The position numbers were made by a program, and so were the translations under genes. Shown piece after piece: positions 27,221 through 36,317 of a stretch of DNA of 64,000 bases. Numbering within the stretch: the first letter of the stretch is position 1; every line of letters starts with the position of its first letter. The notes beneath the pieces were generated by a model. It had not been told where the DNA came from and made no database searches. It was given only the letters and a program-made list of their open reading frames with translations. Source of the DNA: Psychrobacter sp. NZS113. GTDB taxonomy: Bacteria; Pseudomonadota; Gammaproteobacteria; Pseudomonadales; Moraxellaceae. The stretch is from positions 1 to 64,000 of the forward strand of contig NZ_JADYWL010000005.1 in the NCBI RefSeq assembly GCF_015864825.1, in the 5' to 3' direction.

Positions 27221-27597
27221 TTGGTCCATCTTTAATAGAATAATGCTAAATAGACCAATCCGATTTTTTGGTTGATAGATTTTATTTGCTACTTCTTTTT
27301 CATAGTATTTATATGACAAAGGAATTCCATTGATTCTTAACTTAGCAGTTTTAGGGGCTTACTCATTTTCAATATTTCACCTTTACAAATCAGAAATACA
27401 AGCTCTTTCACTCAGATTAAACCCTTGGAATCAGTGGCTGTCTGCGGCAAATAATGCTATTATTAACGACCTGATTTGAAACAAGAAAATACGATAACTA
27501 ACGTCGTTTTCAGACTAAATTAAAACCTTAAATCATTGATAATTAAAAATTTATTTCTTATCAGCCTATTTTCCGATCGCATCCGTAAGAGTCTTCT
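27221..27597. other. Intergenic region upstream of dnaE
   Basis: 377 bp, AT-rich. A 41-codon TTG-initiated frame at 27330-27455 has an AAAGGA upstream but no other support, so it is not called. No structured RNA or repeat copy was recognised; the dnaE promoter must lie here. Confidence 0.4.
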
Positions 27598-30500
27598 ATG
27601 GCATTTGTACATCTTGGCATTCACAGCGAATATTCAATTACTGATTCTATCGTGCGTATTAAGCCGATGGTTAAAGCGGCGGCGGCTGACAATCAGCGCG
27701 CGTTGGCCTTGACCGATTTATCCAACCTTTATGCGACGGTGAAATTCTACCGTGCCTGCCTAGGCGCTGGTATCAAGCCTATTATCGGCAGCGAAGTCAT
27801 CATGGAAAATGAAGACACGCGACTGACCTTGTTAGCGATGGACAATGAGGGCTATCAAAACATCACCCGTATCGTATCGCTTGGTTTTACCGAAGGTCGT
27901 GCTGATGATGCCAACCACGGTGTGCCAGTGGTTAAGCGCAGTCATATTTTGGAATATGCGGCAGGCGTGATTGTATTATTTACCGAAAAGTCCGATGTTG
28001 GTCAGGCATTGGTCGGCTCAATGCCAGAGAAAGCCGATGAGCTGATTACCGAGTGGCAGTCACAGTTTGCTGATCGATTATATTTTTCCATCAAGCGCAC
28101 CAGCCGCTCAGGTGAAGATGCCTTTATTCAGGCGGCTATTCACTCGGGTGCCAAGCACCACATCTCTATCATTGCACATAACGATGTGCGGTTTTTGGAG
28201 CAAGATGATTTTGATGCCCATGAAGCACGTGTCTGTATTGCAGGCTCTTATGTATTGGCTGATCTCAATCGTCCGCAAACTTATTCGGATGAGCAGTACC
28301 TCAAGACCCAAGCTCAAATGGAGCAGCTATTTGCTGATATTCCACAGGTTATTGATAATACCTTGCGCTTAGCCACTCGTTGTAATGTGACTTTGACACT
28401 GGGCATTAACGTCCTACCCGACTTCCCCGTGCCTGAAGGTGAAACCATTGAATCATTTTTTCGGGCAGAGTCTGTACGTGGTCTAAATAATCGCTTAGAT
28501 AAGCTCTTCCCTGTCGCCGAGCGTACTGAACATTGGAGCGACTTTCGCCAAAGGTATGACGAGCGCCTAGAATATGAGCTTGAGATTATCTTATCAATGG
28601 GGTTTCCGGGTTATTTCTTGATCGTTATGGACTTTATCCGTTGGGCAAAAGCCAATGGCGTACCCGTTGGACCGGGCCGTGGTTCTGGTGCTGGTTCGCT
28701 GGTCGCTTATGCGTTAAATATTACCGACCTTGATCCAATTCATTATGATCTGTTATTCGAGCGCTTCTTGAACCCTGAACGTGTGTCGATGCCCGATTTC
28801 GATATTGACTTTTGTATCGAAGGTCGTGACCGAGTCATTGATTATGTCGCGCAAACGTATGGCCGTGACGCAGTCTCGCAGATTATTACCTTTGGTACCA
28901 TGGCCGCAAAAGCTGTGGTACGTGATGTGGCGCGCGTACAAAGTAAGTCGTACTTCCTCGCTAATAAAATATCTAAGCTGATTCCCAAAACACCCGGTAT
29001 CACCCTCAGTCAAGCACTCGAGCAAGAGCCACAGCTCAAGGACTTAATCTCTAATCCTGACAATATGGATTATGAAGATGCCATTGAAGTTTGGGAGATG
29101 GCAATCAAGCTAGAAGGCGTCTGCCGAAATGTCGGTAAGCATGCCGGCGGTGTATTGATTGCCCCGCACAAGATCACTGACTTTAGCGCCATCTATTGTG
29201 ATGATGAAGGACATCGCGTCAGTCAATTTGACAAAGATGACGTCGAGGCCGTTGGGCTAGTGAAGTTTGACTTTTTGGGTCTGCGTAACTTAACCGTCAT
29301 CAACGCTGCGGTTGAAAACATCAACTTGCGCCGTGCCAAAGAAGGCAAAGACGCATTGATCCTAGAAGACTTGCCGTTAGATGACAAAAAAGCTTATAAG
29401 CTATTGCAAGATGCCAAAACCACTGCCGTCTTTCAGTTAGAAAGTATGGGTATGAAAAAGTATCTGGCCAAATTGCAACCGACCAATATCGAAGATGTCA
29501 TCGCCATGTGTGCGCTATATCGTCCGGGGCCACTTGATGCCGGTATGGTAGAGATGTATATCGACCGTAAGCATGGTCGTGAGGAAGTCATCTATGATCA
29601 CCCCAATCTTGAGCCGATTTTAGAAAATACCAATGGCGTTATTGTCTATCAAGAACAGGTGATGCAGATATCACAGGTAATGGCAGGATATAGCTTAGGC
29701 GGTGCGGATATGCTGCGCCGAGCGATGGGTAAAAAGAAACCCGAAGAAATGGCCAAACAGCGCGATATCTTCGTCACTGGTGCCACTGCGCAAGGCATCG
29801 ATGAAGTCACCTCAGGTGGTGTCTTTGATTTGATGGAGAAGTTTGCTGGTTACGGTTTTAACCGCTCGCATTCTGCCGCTTATGGTGTCTTGGCTTATCA
29901 AACGGCTTATCTAAAACAGTACTACCCTGCCGAATTTATGGCAGCGGTCTTAACTTCTGATATGAACAACACCGACAACGTGGTGTTCTTTATCAATGAC
30001 TGCCGCGAAAACTTTGAATTGACTGTGGTGAATCCATCAGTGAATCGTAGTGAATGGCATTTCGTCGCTGACACCCCGACCAATATCATTTATGGTTTGG
30101 GCGCGATTAAAGGCGTTGGTGAAGGTGCGGTTGAGTCTATCGTTGATGCACGCCGCCGAGAAGGGCCATTTAAAGACTTATATGATTTCTGCCGCCGTGT
30201 TGATATCAAAAAGGTCAATAAGCGTACGCTTGAAGCATTGGTCAGTGCGGGCTGTTTTGATGACTTTGCCGCAACCTTACGACCTGACTTGCCAAGCGAT
30301 GAAGCTTACGAAATTCGCGGTGCATTGATGAGTCAATTGCCAAGCGCCGTACAGGCCGCTGAACAAGACCGTCAAAACCGTGAAATAGGTATGATGGATT
30401 TGTTTGGTGAAATGGATGGTGTGGTCGCCGCACCGCCACTCGTCATGACACCAGAGCTAATCTGGGGTGACAAGCATCGCCTAAAAGCGGAAAAGAACAC

Positions 30501-31296
30501 CTTGGGGCTGTATTTGACAGGTCACCCTATCAATGAATACTTAGAAGAGCTAAAACGATATACCTCTGGTACGCGCCTTGATAAGCTAACAGATACTGGC
30601 TACAACGGCAGCTGCTATTTTGCAGGCTTAATCATCGATATTGCCAACTTTGGTACTCGCAACGTCATTACCTTAGACGATGGGACCTCAAGGTTAGAAG
30701 TCAGCTGCTATGCAGAGCGCTTTAACCGCGTAAAAGACCAGCTAAAAGTCGACGAAGTGGTCATCATTAAAGGCAGTATTCGTGAGCGTGAGGGTCGTCT
30801 CTTTGCCCGTCTTGATAGTGCCATGAGTATGGTTGATGCACGCCTGCGTTGGCTCAAAAAAATAAGCATTAAAGTTCATGGTAGCGACATTAAGTTGCTC
30901 ATGCATCTACAACCACTGCTCAAATCAGCACAAGCCGACATCATACCTACACCGCGCTTGGCTTATAATAGCGATCAGGATGAGCAAGACAGTAACAGTG
31001 GTAATGGCGCTTACGACCCTACTATAGGTGGCAGTTTATACGACGAAAACGGCAATGATTTACTGGCAGTAGACAATGGCAGCCCTACCGACCAAAATTA
31101 TGCTAATAGCGCCTTAAGCAATACGGATACCTCTATCAATGATAATTGCCTACCGCTTGGGCTGAGCATTTATGAAGCGTTTGGTATTGCTAATGTGGGA
31201 CTATCCGAGCATTGGCGTATTTACCCAAACGATGACAACTTACAGCAGTTAAAAACCATGATTAGTGAAGACAATCTACATTTTCATTATAATTAG
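27598..31296 (+). CDS. dnaE: DNA polymerase III alpha subunit
   Basis: Catalytic subunit of the replicative polymerase, 1232 residues. An N-terminal PHP domain (F-V-H-L-G-I-H-S-E-Y-S) is followed by the C-family polymerase core with G-P-G-R-G-S-G-A-G-S and the catalytic Asp pair in M-P-D-F-D-I-D-F-C (about 400-408); the third Asp is in V-K-F-D-F-L-G-L-R (about 560). An OB fold follows near residues 1020-1090. It is about 70 residues longer than the E. coli protein, owing to an Asp/Asn/Ser-rich insertion near 1125-1185. The ribosome binding site is weak (TAAGAG). Confidence 0.97.
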   Translation: MAFVHLGIHSEYSITDSIVRIKPMVKAAAADNQRALALTDLSNLYATVKFYRACLGAGIKPIIGSEVIMENEDTRLTLLAMDNEGYQNITRIVSLGFTEGRADDANHGVPVVKRSHILEYAAGVIVLFTEKSDVGQALVGSMPEKADELITEWQSQFADRLYFSIKRTSRSGEDAFIQAAIHSGAKHHISIIAHNDVRFLEQDDFDAHEARVCIAGSYVLADLNRPQTYSDEQYLKTQAQMEQLFADIPQVIDNTLRLATRCNVTLTLGINVLPDFPVPEGETIESFFRAESVRGLNNRLDKLFPVAERTEHWSDFRQRYDERLEYELEIILSMGFPGYFLIVMDFIRWAKANGVPVGPGRGSGAGSLVAYALNITDLDPIHYDLLFERFLNPERVSMPDFDIDFCIEGRDRVIDYVAQTYGRDAVSQIITFGTMAAKAVVRDVARVQSKSYFLANKISKLIPKTPGITLSQALEQEPQLKDLISNPDNMDYEDAIEVWEMAIKLEGVCRNVGKHAGGVLIAPHKITDFSAIYCDDEGHRVSQFDKDDVEAVGLVKFDFLGLRNLTVINAAVENINLRRAKEGKDALILEDLPLDDKKAYKLLQDAKTTAVFQLESMGMKKYLAKLQPTNIEDVIAMCALYRPGPLDAGMVEMYIDRKHGREEVIYDHPNLEPILENTNGVIVYQEQVMQISQVMAGYSLGGADMLRRAMGKKKPEEMAKQRDIFVTGATAQGIDEVTSGGVFDLMEKFAGYGFNRSHSAAYGVLAYQTAYLKQYYPAEFMAAVLTSDMNNTDNVVFFINDCRENFELTVVNPSVNRSEWHFVADTPTNIIYGLGAIKGVGEGAVESIVDARRREGPFKDLYDFCRRVDIKKVNKRTLEALVSAGCFDDFAATLRPDLPSDEAYEIRGALMSQLPSAVQAAEQDRQNREIGMMDLFGEMDGVVAAPPLVMTPELIWGDKHRLKAEKNTLGLYLTGHPINEYLEELKRYTSGTRLDKLTDTGYNGSCYFAGLIIDIANFGTRNVITLDDGTSRLEVSCYAERFNRVKDQLKVDEVVIIKGSIREREGRLFARLDSAMSMVDARLRWLKKISIKVHGSDIKLLMHLQPLLKSAQADIIPTPRLAYNSDQDEQDSNSGNGAYDPTIGGSLYDENGNDLLAVDNGSPTDQNYANSALSNTDTSINDNCLPLGLSIYEAFGIANVGLSEHWRIYPNDDNLQQLKTMISEDNLHFHYN

Positions 31297-31380
31297 CGCT
31301 CTCAGTAGTATCATAAAATATATCGGTATTAATGAACCTTATTGCTTTAACTTTAACTTTTAAAAATTGGATATAAAACC

Positions 31381-31758
31381 ATGGACGACACCTCGAATAA
31401 CCCAATGGCTCAGCCCACAACAGAAATCATCAATGATGAGCAGTTTGAAGACATGCGTGATCTGCTCGAAGAAGACTTTGCCGACTTAATACAAGTGTAT
31501 CTTATAGACAGTAAAAAACGTGTCGCAACGCTGCGAACCGCTCAGCAAGAAAACGATCATGCCAATGGCTATGAGACCGCTCATGCTCTAAAAGGCGCGA
31601 GTGCTAATTTGGGAACGACACAACTGGTCAAGCTTAGCAGCCAATTACAAGAGTGCTGCCGTGAGCGCCGTATTGGTGAGCAAGCCGCACTGATTGAAGA
31701 CATCGCAGCCGCATTAGAACGCGCTGAACAAGAAATAAACTTAAGATTGGAGCAATAA
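31381..31758 (+). CDS. Hpt-domain phosphotransfer protein
   Basis: A 125-residue, essentially single-domain histidine phosphotransfer protein. The phosphorylatable His is in A-H-A-L-K-G-A-S-A-N-L-G (about residue 60), matching the HxxKGxxxxxG motif, within an all-helical acidic protein. Its sensor and receiver partners are not in the window. The stop codon is immediately followed by the trmJ ATG (TAAATG), so the two genes are co-transcribed. A clear Shine-Dalgarno is not present; TTGGAT lies about 10 bases upstream of the start. Confidence 0.85.
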   Translation: MDDTSNNPMAQPTTEIINDEQFEDMRDLLEEDFADLIQVYLIDSKKRVATLRTAQQENDHANGYETAHALKGASANLGTTQLVKLSSQLQECCRERRIGEQAALIEDIAAALERAEQEINLRLEQ

Positions 31759-32628
31759 ATGCGTAGCGAGACTCCATCATCTGAAGCGTTACCATCTCTC
31801 TCAGAACCATCAGCTCATAGCGTGAGCGATTACCTAGACGCTGTGCAAGTTGTCATGGTTAATACGACTTTACCTGCCAACATTGGCTCAGCAGCACGCG
31901 CAATGCACACTATGGGGCTCTCGCACCTAACGGTCGTTGAGCCCAAACTGCCAATTGATGACACCAGTGTCTCTCATGCCGCAGGTGGCAGTGAGCTGCT
32001 TTCATCAGCGACTATCACGCCAAACCTTGAGTCTGCTATTGCAGACTGCCAGCTCGTGTTCGCAGCTAGCAGTCGCAGCCGTCACTTGCCTCGTCCTGTG
32101 GTCACACCCACGCAGGCAGCCAAAATCATGTTTGACTTTATGGATCAGCAAGACACCGCTGTTCACGATAAACCAAATATCGCGATATTGTTCGGTCGTG
32201 AAGATCGCGGTTTGACCAATGAAGAGTTGGCTTATGCAGATTATCATATTCAAATCGATGCCAATCCTGCTTATCCTGTATTGAATGTCGCATCAGCAGT
32301 GCAAGTGATCGCCAGCTTTATCTTTGCTTACGCACAGACGCACACGAAGATAGCTGATAATCATTCAAATACCGATGTCAGTACAACTGCTCAGCCAATG
32401 ATAGATATTCATTTGCGTCAGCAGTGGGACGAGCCAGCCATCACTCAGCAGCAGTTACTACAGCTCACTCAGCGTATGACTGACCTCATGGTTCAGCGTG
32501 GACTGGCAGATAGCGAACATCTAAAGTCATTGCCATCACGACTGTCTAGACTGGGTTCGCGTGTACAGCTTGATCAAAAAGAGTATCAATTACTAAGTGC
32601 ATTGATTGCCAAACTGTCGAAAAACTAG
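31759..32628 (+). CDS. trmJ: tRNA (cytidine/uridine-2'-O-)-methyltransferase TrmJ
   Basis: SPOUT-class methyltransferase, 289 residues, that 2'-O-methylates the wobble-adjacent position 32 of tRNAs using SAM. SPOUT motifs are plain: N-T-T-L-P-A-N-I-G-S-A-A-R-A-M near the N-terminus, I-L-F-G-R-E-D-R-G-L-T-N-E-E (about 147-160), and A-Y-P-V-L-N-V-A-S-A-V-Q-V (about 175-187), which form the knotted SAM site. The C-terminal 75 residues are the variable helical extension. It directly abuts the Hpt gene. Its 3' end is followed within 11 bases by a family B repeat. Confidence 0.92.
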   Translation: MRSETPSSEALPSLSEPSAHSVSDYLDAVQVVMVNTTLPANIGSAARAMHTMGLSHLTVVEPKLPIDDTSVSHAAGGSELLSSATITPNLESAIADCQLVFAASSRSRHLPRPVVTPTQAAKIMFDFMDQQDTAVHDKPNIAILFGREDRGLTNEELAYADYHIQIDANPAYPVLNVASAVQVIASFIFAYAQTHTKIADNHSNTDVSTTAQPMIDIHLRQQWDEPAITQQQLLQLTQRMTDLMVQRGLADSEHLKSLPSRLSRLGSRVQLDQKEYQLLSALIAKLSKN

Positions 32629-32638
32629 ATAACTTATC

Positions 32639-32812
32639 TAGGGCGTGTCATCATTTAGATTGTGTGGCTTGAAATGAGAAAAATTGCAGTCAAACAAGGA
32701 AGAACTCGCCGTAAATATGAATATATTGACAAGATTTCTAACGATGTTTGACAAAGTTTAGCCATTTTAAGGCCACTAAATGTATCAATGTGCTAATTGA
32801 TGACATTCCCTA
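32639..32812 (+). repeat. Family B repeat, intact copy
   Basis: 174 bp with ends TAGGGCGTGTCATCA and TGATGACATTCCCTA in inverted orientation. The interior is nearly identical to the copy at 46930 (GAGAAAAATTG, AACAAGGAAGAA, TTTCTAACGATGTTT, AGCCATTTTAAGGCCACTAA). There is no coding capacity. Confidence 0.85.
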
Positions 32813-32839
32813 GGACTGCTACCAAATATAAAATCGACA

Positions 32840-32873
32840 CTCACAAACTTATATTATGTGATGGGTTTGTGAG
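32840..32873. other. Inverted repeat between two mobile repeats
   Basis: CTCACAAAC and GTTTGTGAG form a perfect 9-bp stem around a 16-base loop. There is no T-run, so I do not call it a terminator; it could stop or protect the trmJ transcript. Confidence 0.4.
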
Positions 32874-32940
32874 TATTTAATAGCTCATCACTATATTTTA
32901 TCGTGTGAAACTGCTATAACTTGAAAGACCTTAGCGTAAA

Positions 32941-33048
32941 TATAGTCAATCCTCTATAAATTGGATACAGTGTCAGTCTCGCTTAGCCTACTAATTGTAG
33001 TACTTTCACTCGTCTTCCTTGTATCTAAATTATATTGAACCGACTATA
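32941..33048 (+). repeat. Family A (Correia-like) repeat
   Basis: 108 bp from TATAGTCAATCCTCTATAAA to TTGAACCGACTATA. It is nearly the same as the copy at 22601. It lies 128 bases after a family B copy and 110 bases upstream of cysE. Confidence 0.88.
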
Positions 33049-33157
33049 AAATATAATATTTATGCAGACTTAATAACGATTAAAATCTAACAACTATAAA
33101 TGAAAGAGATCGCTATTTCAGTAACGACACTCTACCGATAAATAGATAGGACGCTTT

Positions 33158-34024
33158 ATGTCATTGCCAACCAAATTGTTAAAGACGCTTACTAGCATCA
33201 AAAAGGATTTAAAAGAAGATATCGATGCGGTATTCAAACGTGACCCTGCTGCACGTAATAGTCTAGAAGTTATATTGACCTACCCTGGCATCCATGCGCT
33301 TATCTTACATCGCGGGGCACACTGTCTCTGGAATAACGAACAAAAACTAGCGGCACGTGTGGTCTCTTATGGCTCACGTATCGTGACTGGTATCGAGATT
33401 CATCCTGCTGCCAAGATAGGTAGACGATTTTTTATTGATCATGGTGTCGGTGTGGTCATTGGTGAAACCGCTGAGATTGGCAACGATGTCACCTTATATC
33501 ATGGCGTCACCCTTGGCGGCGTATCATGGAATAATGGCAAACGCCATCCCACGCTAGAAGATGGCGTAACCGTTGGCGCTGGTGCAAAAGTATTAGGCCC
33601 ATTTACGGTGGGTAAAAATGCCAAAATCGGCTCAAACGCGGTGGTGGTAAAACCGGTACCAGCAGGCGCTACAATGGTCGGTAATGCAGCTCGCATGATA
33701 TCGGATCATCATGATGAAAAAGGCAATCCAATTGCTGAAAAATCACCAGATACTAAGTTACAAGAAAAAACAGCGACCTCAAAACAAGCTACTGCACGCG
33801 ATACGGCATTTCAGGCTTATGGTATCGATCCAACCTCACAAGATCCCGTTGCAGAAGCATTTGCTAAAATGCTAGAGCACATTCAGCAATCAGAAAACCG
33901 CCTCGATCAACTACAAGCTGCCATGTGCAAAATCGACCCTAGTTTTTGTAAAAAAGAATATGACAAGTTGTGCTTAGAAGAATTCGATGTGATTGGTAAA
34001 GATGAGGCTGACGAAAACAAGTAA
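33158..34024 (+). CDS. cysE: Serine O-acetyltransferase
   Basis: Acetylates L-serine from acetyl-CoA, the first step of cysteine synthesis. Residues about 60-185 form the left-handed beta-helix of hexapeptide repeats, with catalytic-site motifs [23 protein letters not shown] and [15 protein letters not shown]. It belongs to the shorter class, lacking the full N-terminal helical domain of E. coli CysE. It carries an unusual C-terminal extension of about 100 residues ending in a Cys-containing segment ([12 protein letters not shown]). ATAGGAC precedes the ATG. Confidence 0.92.
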   Translation: MSLPTKLLKTLTSIKKDLKEDIDAVFKRDPAARNSLEVILTYPGIHALILHRGAHCLWNNEQKLAARVVSYGSRIVTGIEIHPAAKIGRRFFIDHGVGVVIGETAEIGNDVTLYHGVTLGGVSWNNGKRHPTLEDGVTVGAGAKVLGPFTVGKNAKIGSNAVVVKPVPAGATMVGNAARMISDHHDEKGNPIAEKSPDTKLQEKTATSKQATARDTAFQAYGIDPTSQDPVAEAFAKMLEHIQQSENRLDQLQAAMCKIDPSFCKKEYDKLCLEEFDVIGKDEADENK

Positions 34025-34056
34025 TAATTGAAACCTTAAGACATTGCTACTGAACT

Positions 34057-34090
34057 AAAAGCCTTGCTATTCGAATAGCAGGGCTTTTTA
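34057..34090. terminator. Bidirectional terminator between cysE and folK
   Basis: AAAAGCCTTGCTATTCG pairs with the following AATAGCAGGGCTTTTTA around a tiny loop, with one bulge. It has T-runs on both strands between converging genes. Confidence 0.85.
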
Positions 34091-34098
34091 TTGGTCGC

Positions 34099-34659
34099 TC
34101 ATAGTTTTGTTGTTACTAACAATAAGGAGTTGACTGAAACTAACTCCTCAACTCCTGTGCGTTCATGCGCTTTAAATGGATAACGATCTGCCATGATTAG
34201 CCATTCGAATTTTTGGTTAGGTGATGAATTTTTGCTTAGGCTATTTTTATTGATAAGGGTTTCTATCAACAGAATATCGATATCCATGGTGACTTTTTTG
34301 ACTGACGTTTTTGCTACTGCCAAACGCTCTCTACCACACTCACCTTCCATCTGCTTAAACAACGCTTGCAACTGTTGCAATGTCACAGGTTTTGCCAAAC
34401 GTAAATAGACACACTGATTGGTATAGTCAGGTTTTGGTAGCTCGATAGTCGCTGTAAAGTCAGGGTTTTGAAACGGCGTTGATAACTGTATCTCGCCTAG
34501 GGCTGCTAAATCCTTACGAACACGTGGCAAGTGCTTATCGGCTTGGTAATTACTGCCCAATGCCAACATCACCGCCGTCACAGACTGCGCTTGCAGCTGT
34601 TCAGGCAGGCATTGTTTTAGCGTTTCTAAATTCAACTCAACTGACATTTTATGCATCAT
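34099..34659 (-). CDS. folK: HPPK-like 6-hydroxymethyl-dihydropterin pyrophosphokinase, divergent
   Basis: A 186-residue protein recognisable as HPPK by A-L-G-S-N near residue 34 and the Mg-binding D-I-D-I-L pair (about 127-131). It would pyrophosphorylate 6-hydroxymethyl-dihydropterin in folate synthesis. The usual G-P-R-x-x-D-x-D signature is altered: this protein reads V-K-K-V-T-M-D-I-D, so the conserved Arg is missing, and the E-R-W motif is also absent. It overlaps folB by 11 bases; ATGs at 34659, 34656 and 34647 are all possible starts, none with a strong binding site. The folB linkage supports the call, but activity is uncertain. Confidence 0.75.
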   Translation of the reverse strand: MMHKMSVELNLETLKQCLPEQLQAQSVTAVMLALGSNYQADKHLPRVRKDLAALGEIQLSTPFQNPDFTATIELPKPDYTNQCVYLRLAKPVTLQQLQALFKQMEGECGRERLAVAKTSVKKVTMDIDILLIETLINKNSLSKNSSPNQKFEWLIMADRYPFKAHERTGVEELVSVNSLLLVTTKL

Positions 34660-35086
34660 TAGATTGGCTATTATCAGCTTCTTTGGCAGCTTCTTTAGTA
34701 GCTAGCTCGTCTATTGACGCTGACGCATAGCGCGTGATTTGCACCCCAACCGCATCCGCTTGTGCAATAGCAGTTGGCTTAGCAACACTTAACGTGATTT
34801 TATGGCAAGCATATTTCGTGAGTAGCTTGTCAGCGATTTGACCTGCCAGATGCTCCAGTAGTTTTGCTTTAATCTCTTTACACCACTCGCTGACATCATC
34901 GCAGACTGCTTTATAGTTCAGTGCATCATCGACATTATCTGACACAGCAGCAGCGCTGATATCAGTTTCAAGCGCGATATCAATCAGCAGCGGTTGCGTA
35001 ATCGCCCGCTCCCAATCGTAGACACCGATGACGGCCTCTACTTTTAAACCTTTTACAAATACCACATCAGATTCAGTATGAAACAT
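34649..35086 (-). CDS. folB: Dihydroneopterin aldolase
   Basis: Converts dihydroneopterin to 6-hydroxymethyl-dihydropterin and glycolaldehyde, the step before FolK. I start it at the ATG at 35086 (MFHTESDVVFVKGL, 145 residues), where AAGGA lies 8-9 bases upstream; a longer frame from 35167 would overlap rarD and adds an atypical Lys-rich leader. Family motifs are V-K-G-L-K-V-E-A-V-I-G-V-Y-D-W-E-R near the N-terminus, the catalytic-tail Lys region I-T-L-S-V-A-K-P-T-A-I near 110, and A-D-A-V-G-V-Q-I. A C-terminal Ala/Ser/Glu tail of about 20 residues follows. Stop and folK start overlap. Confidence 0.9.
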   Translation of the reverse strand: MFHTESDVVFVKGLKVEAVIGVYDWERAITQPLLIDIALETDISAAAVSDNVDDALNYKAVCDDVSEWCKEIKAKLLEHLAGQIADKLLTKYACHKITLSVAKPTAIAQADAVGVQITRYASASIDELATKEAAKEADNSQSNDA

Positions 35087-35138
35087 GCTCTCATCCTTGC
35101 TTGCTAAGTGTTTAATTAGAGTTTTGAACTCAGTTTTT

Positions 35139-36101
35139 TTAATTGGTTTGCTGCAGTGCTTCTTCACGCAAGCGCGCTGCTTTTAAGGCCTTGCTTGGGC
35201 GATGGCGCCATAAATCAATGCTAAATAATAGCAGACCTAGCCAAATCAAGCCAAAGACCGCTAAACGATGTAAGTCAAATGGCTCTTTATAATAGAACAC
35301 AGCCAAAAAGAAAATAAAGGTTGGGGTCAAATAATTCATAAAGCTTAAAATACTAAAAGCGACCATCTTAGTCGATTTATTAAATAACAGTAATGGTATC
35401 AATGTAATCGGGCCCGCAATCATTAATAGCCATATGTTTGAGGTGAACCAAAAGCTCAGTTGGCTACTGACCACATCCGATTGCCAAAACCACCAAAGAA
35501 AAATAGGGACGAGCATCGAGGTTTCGACAAACATCGCATCGACAGGCGTTAGCGGTGTTTGACGCTGAATCGTACCATAGGTACTGAAACTAAAGGCTAG
35601 CACAAGCGATAGCCACGGCAGACTACCGATCATGACCACTTGAATGACCACAGATAACAGTGCAAATCCGATAGCGACCCACTGCAAGGGTCGCAGGCGC
35701 TCCTTGAACAAAATCATCGATAGCGCGACACCAACGAGCGGGCCAATAAAGTAGCCCAAACTCGCCTCAAGGATACGGTCATGGTTGACCGCCCATACGT
35801 AAGTGAGCCAGTTGGTCGCAATGATAATACCTGATATAAAAGTTAATGCGATCCATTTTGGATTTTGCTTCAGGGTATCTATCCATTGCCAGCGCTTGGT
35901 CACGACCACTACGATAAGCAAACACGCAAACGTCCAAACAATGCGATGACCGATAATTTCTGTCGCGTTATAAGCAGACAACTGCTTGAAATATAGAGGA
36001 AAGGCGCCCCATATGCAGAAAGCGATAAGCGCAGTGATGATACCGCTTCTCGTCGTTTTAATAGGGACTACGGGTTTTTTGACAACATTTTGGATGGTCA
36101 T
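35139..36101 (-). CDS. rarD: EamA-family transporter RarD
   Basis: A ten-helix DMT-superfamily inner-membrane protein, 320 residues from the ATG at 36101 (MTIQNVVKK). RarD features include G-A-F-P-L-Y-F-K near the first helix, I-G-H-R-I-V-W-T-F, N-W-L-T-Y-V-W-A-V-N and E-A-S-L-G-Y-F-I-G-P-L. The substrate of the family is not well defined. A TTG at 36152 would add 17 residues and cannot be excluded, as neither start has a strong ribosome site. It lies 52 bases upstream of folB on the same strand. Confidence 0.88.
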   Translation of the reverse strand: MTIQNVVKKPVVPIKTTRSGIITALIAFCIWGAFPLYFKQLSAYNATEIIGHRIVWTFACLLIVVVVTKRWQWIDTLKQNPKWIALTFISGIIIATNWLTYVWAVNHDRILEASLGYFIGPLVGVALSMILFKERLRPLQWVAIGFALLSVVIQVVMIGSLPWLSLVLAFSFSTYGTIQRQTPLTPVDAMFVETSMLVPIFLWWFWQSDVVSSQLSFWFTSNIWLLMIAGPITLIPLLLFNKSTKMVAFSILSFMNYLTPTFIFFLAVFYYKEPFDLHRLAVFGLIWLGLLLFSIDLWRHRPSKALKAARLREEALQQTN

Positions 36102-36203
36102 AATACAATACAACGTGTTAGAGCAAAGCGCGATCTCACCTACTTCTATCAATCATATAAACCTAGAAGCAGGTGCGCAGGGTTACTACAGATAAGGTAA
36201 AAA

Positions 36204-36250
36204 GTAAAAAAGCAATGCGTTGATACCCGTTTGGGCATCAACACATTGCT
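36204..36250 (-). terminator. Terminator of the pheA-hisC-tyrA/aroA operon
   Basis: Long stem AGCAATG-GTTGAT-CCC against GGG-ATCAAC-CATTGCT with single mismatches between blocks and a four-base loop, followed on the minus strand by TTTTTTACTTTTTA. Confidence 0.88.
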
Positions 36251-36317
36251 AACGATAAGCGCCGTTTTAAAAAACTATTTTAAGTAAAGTTCAAACAATA
36301 AGTGTACTAGCACTAGC

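Noticed and set aside
27330-27455. 41-codon TTG-started frame with AAAGGA upstream and a hydrophobic N-terminal half
   Set aside because: Rare start codon, very short, no recognisable family and no conservation evidence available.
34649-35167. Longer folB frame beginning inside rarD
   Set aside because: The extra 27 residues lack similarity to folB, while the ATG at 35086 has a good AAGGA site.
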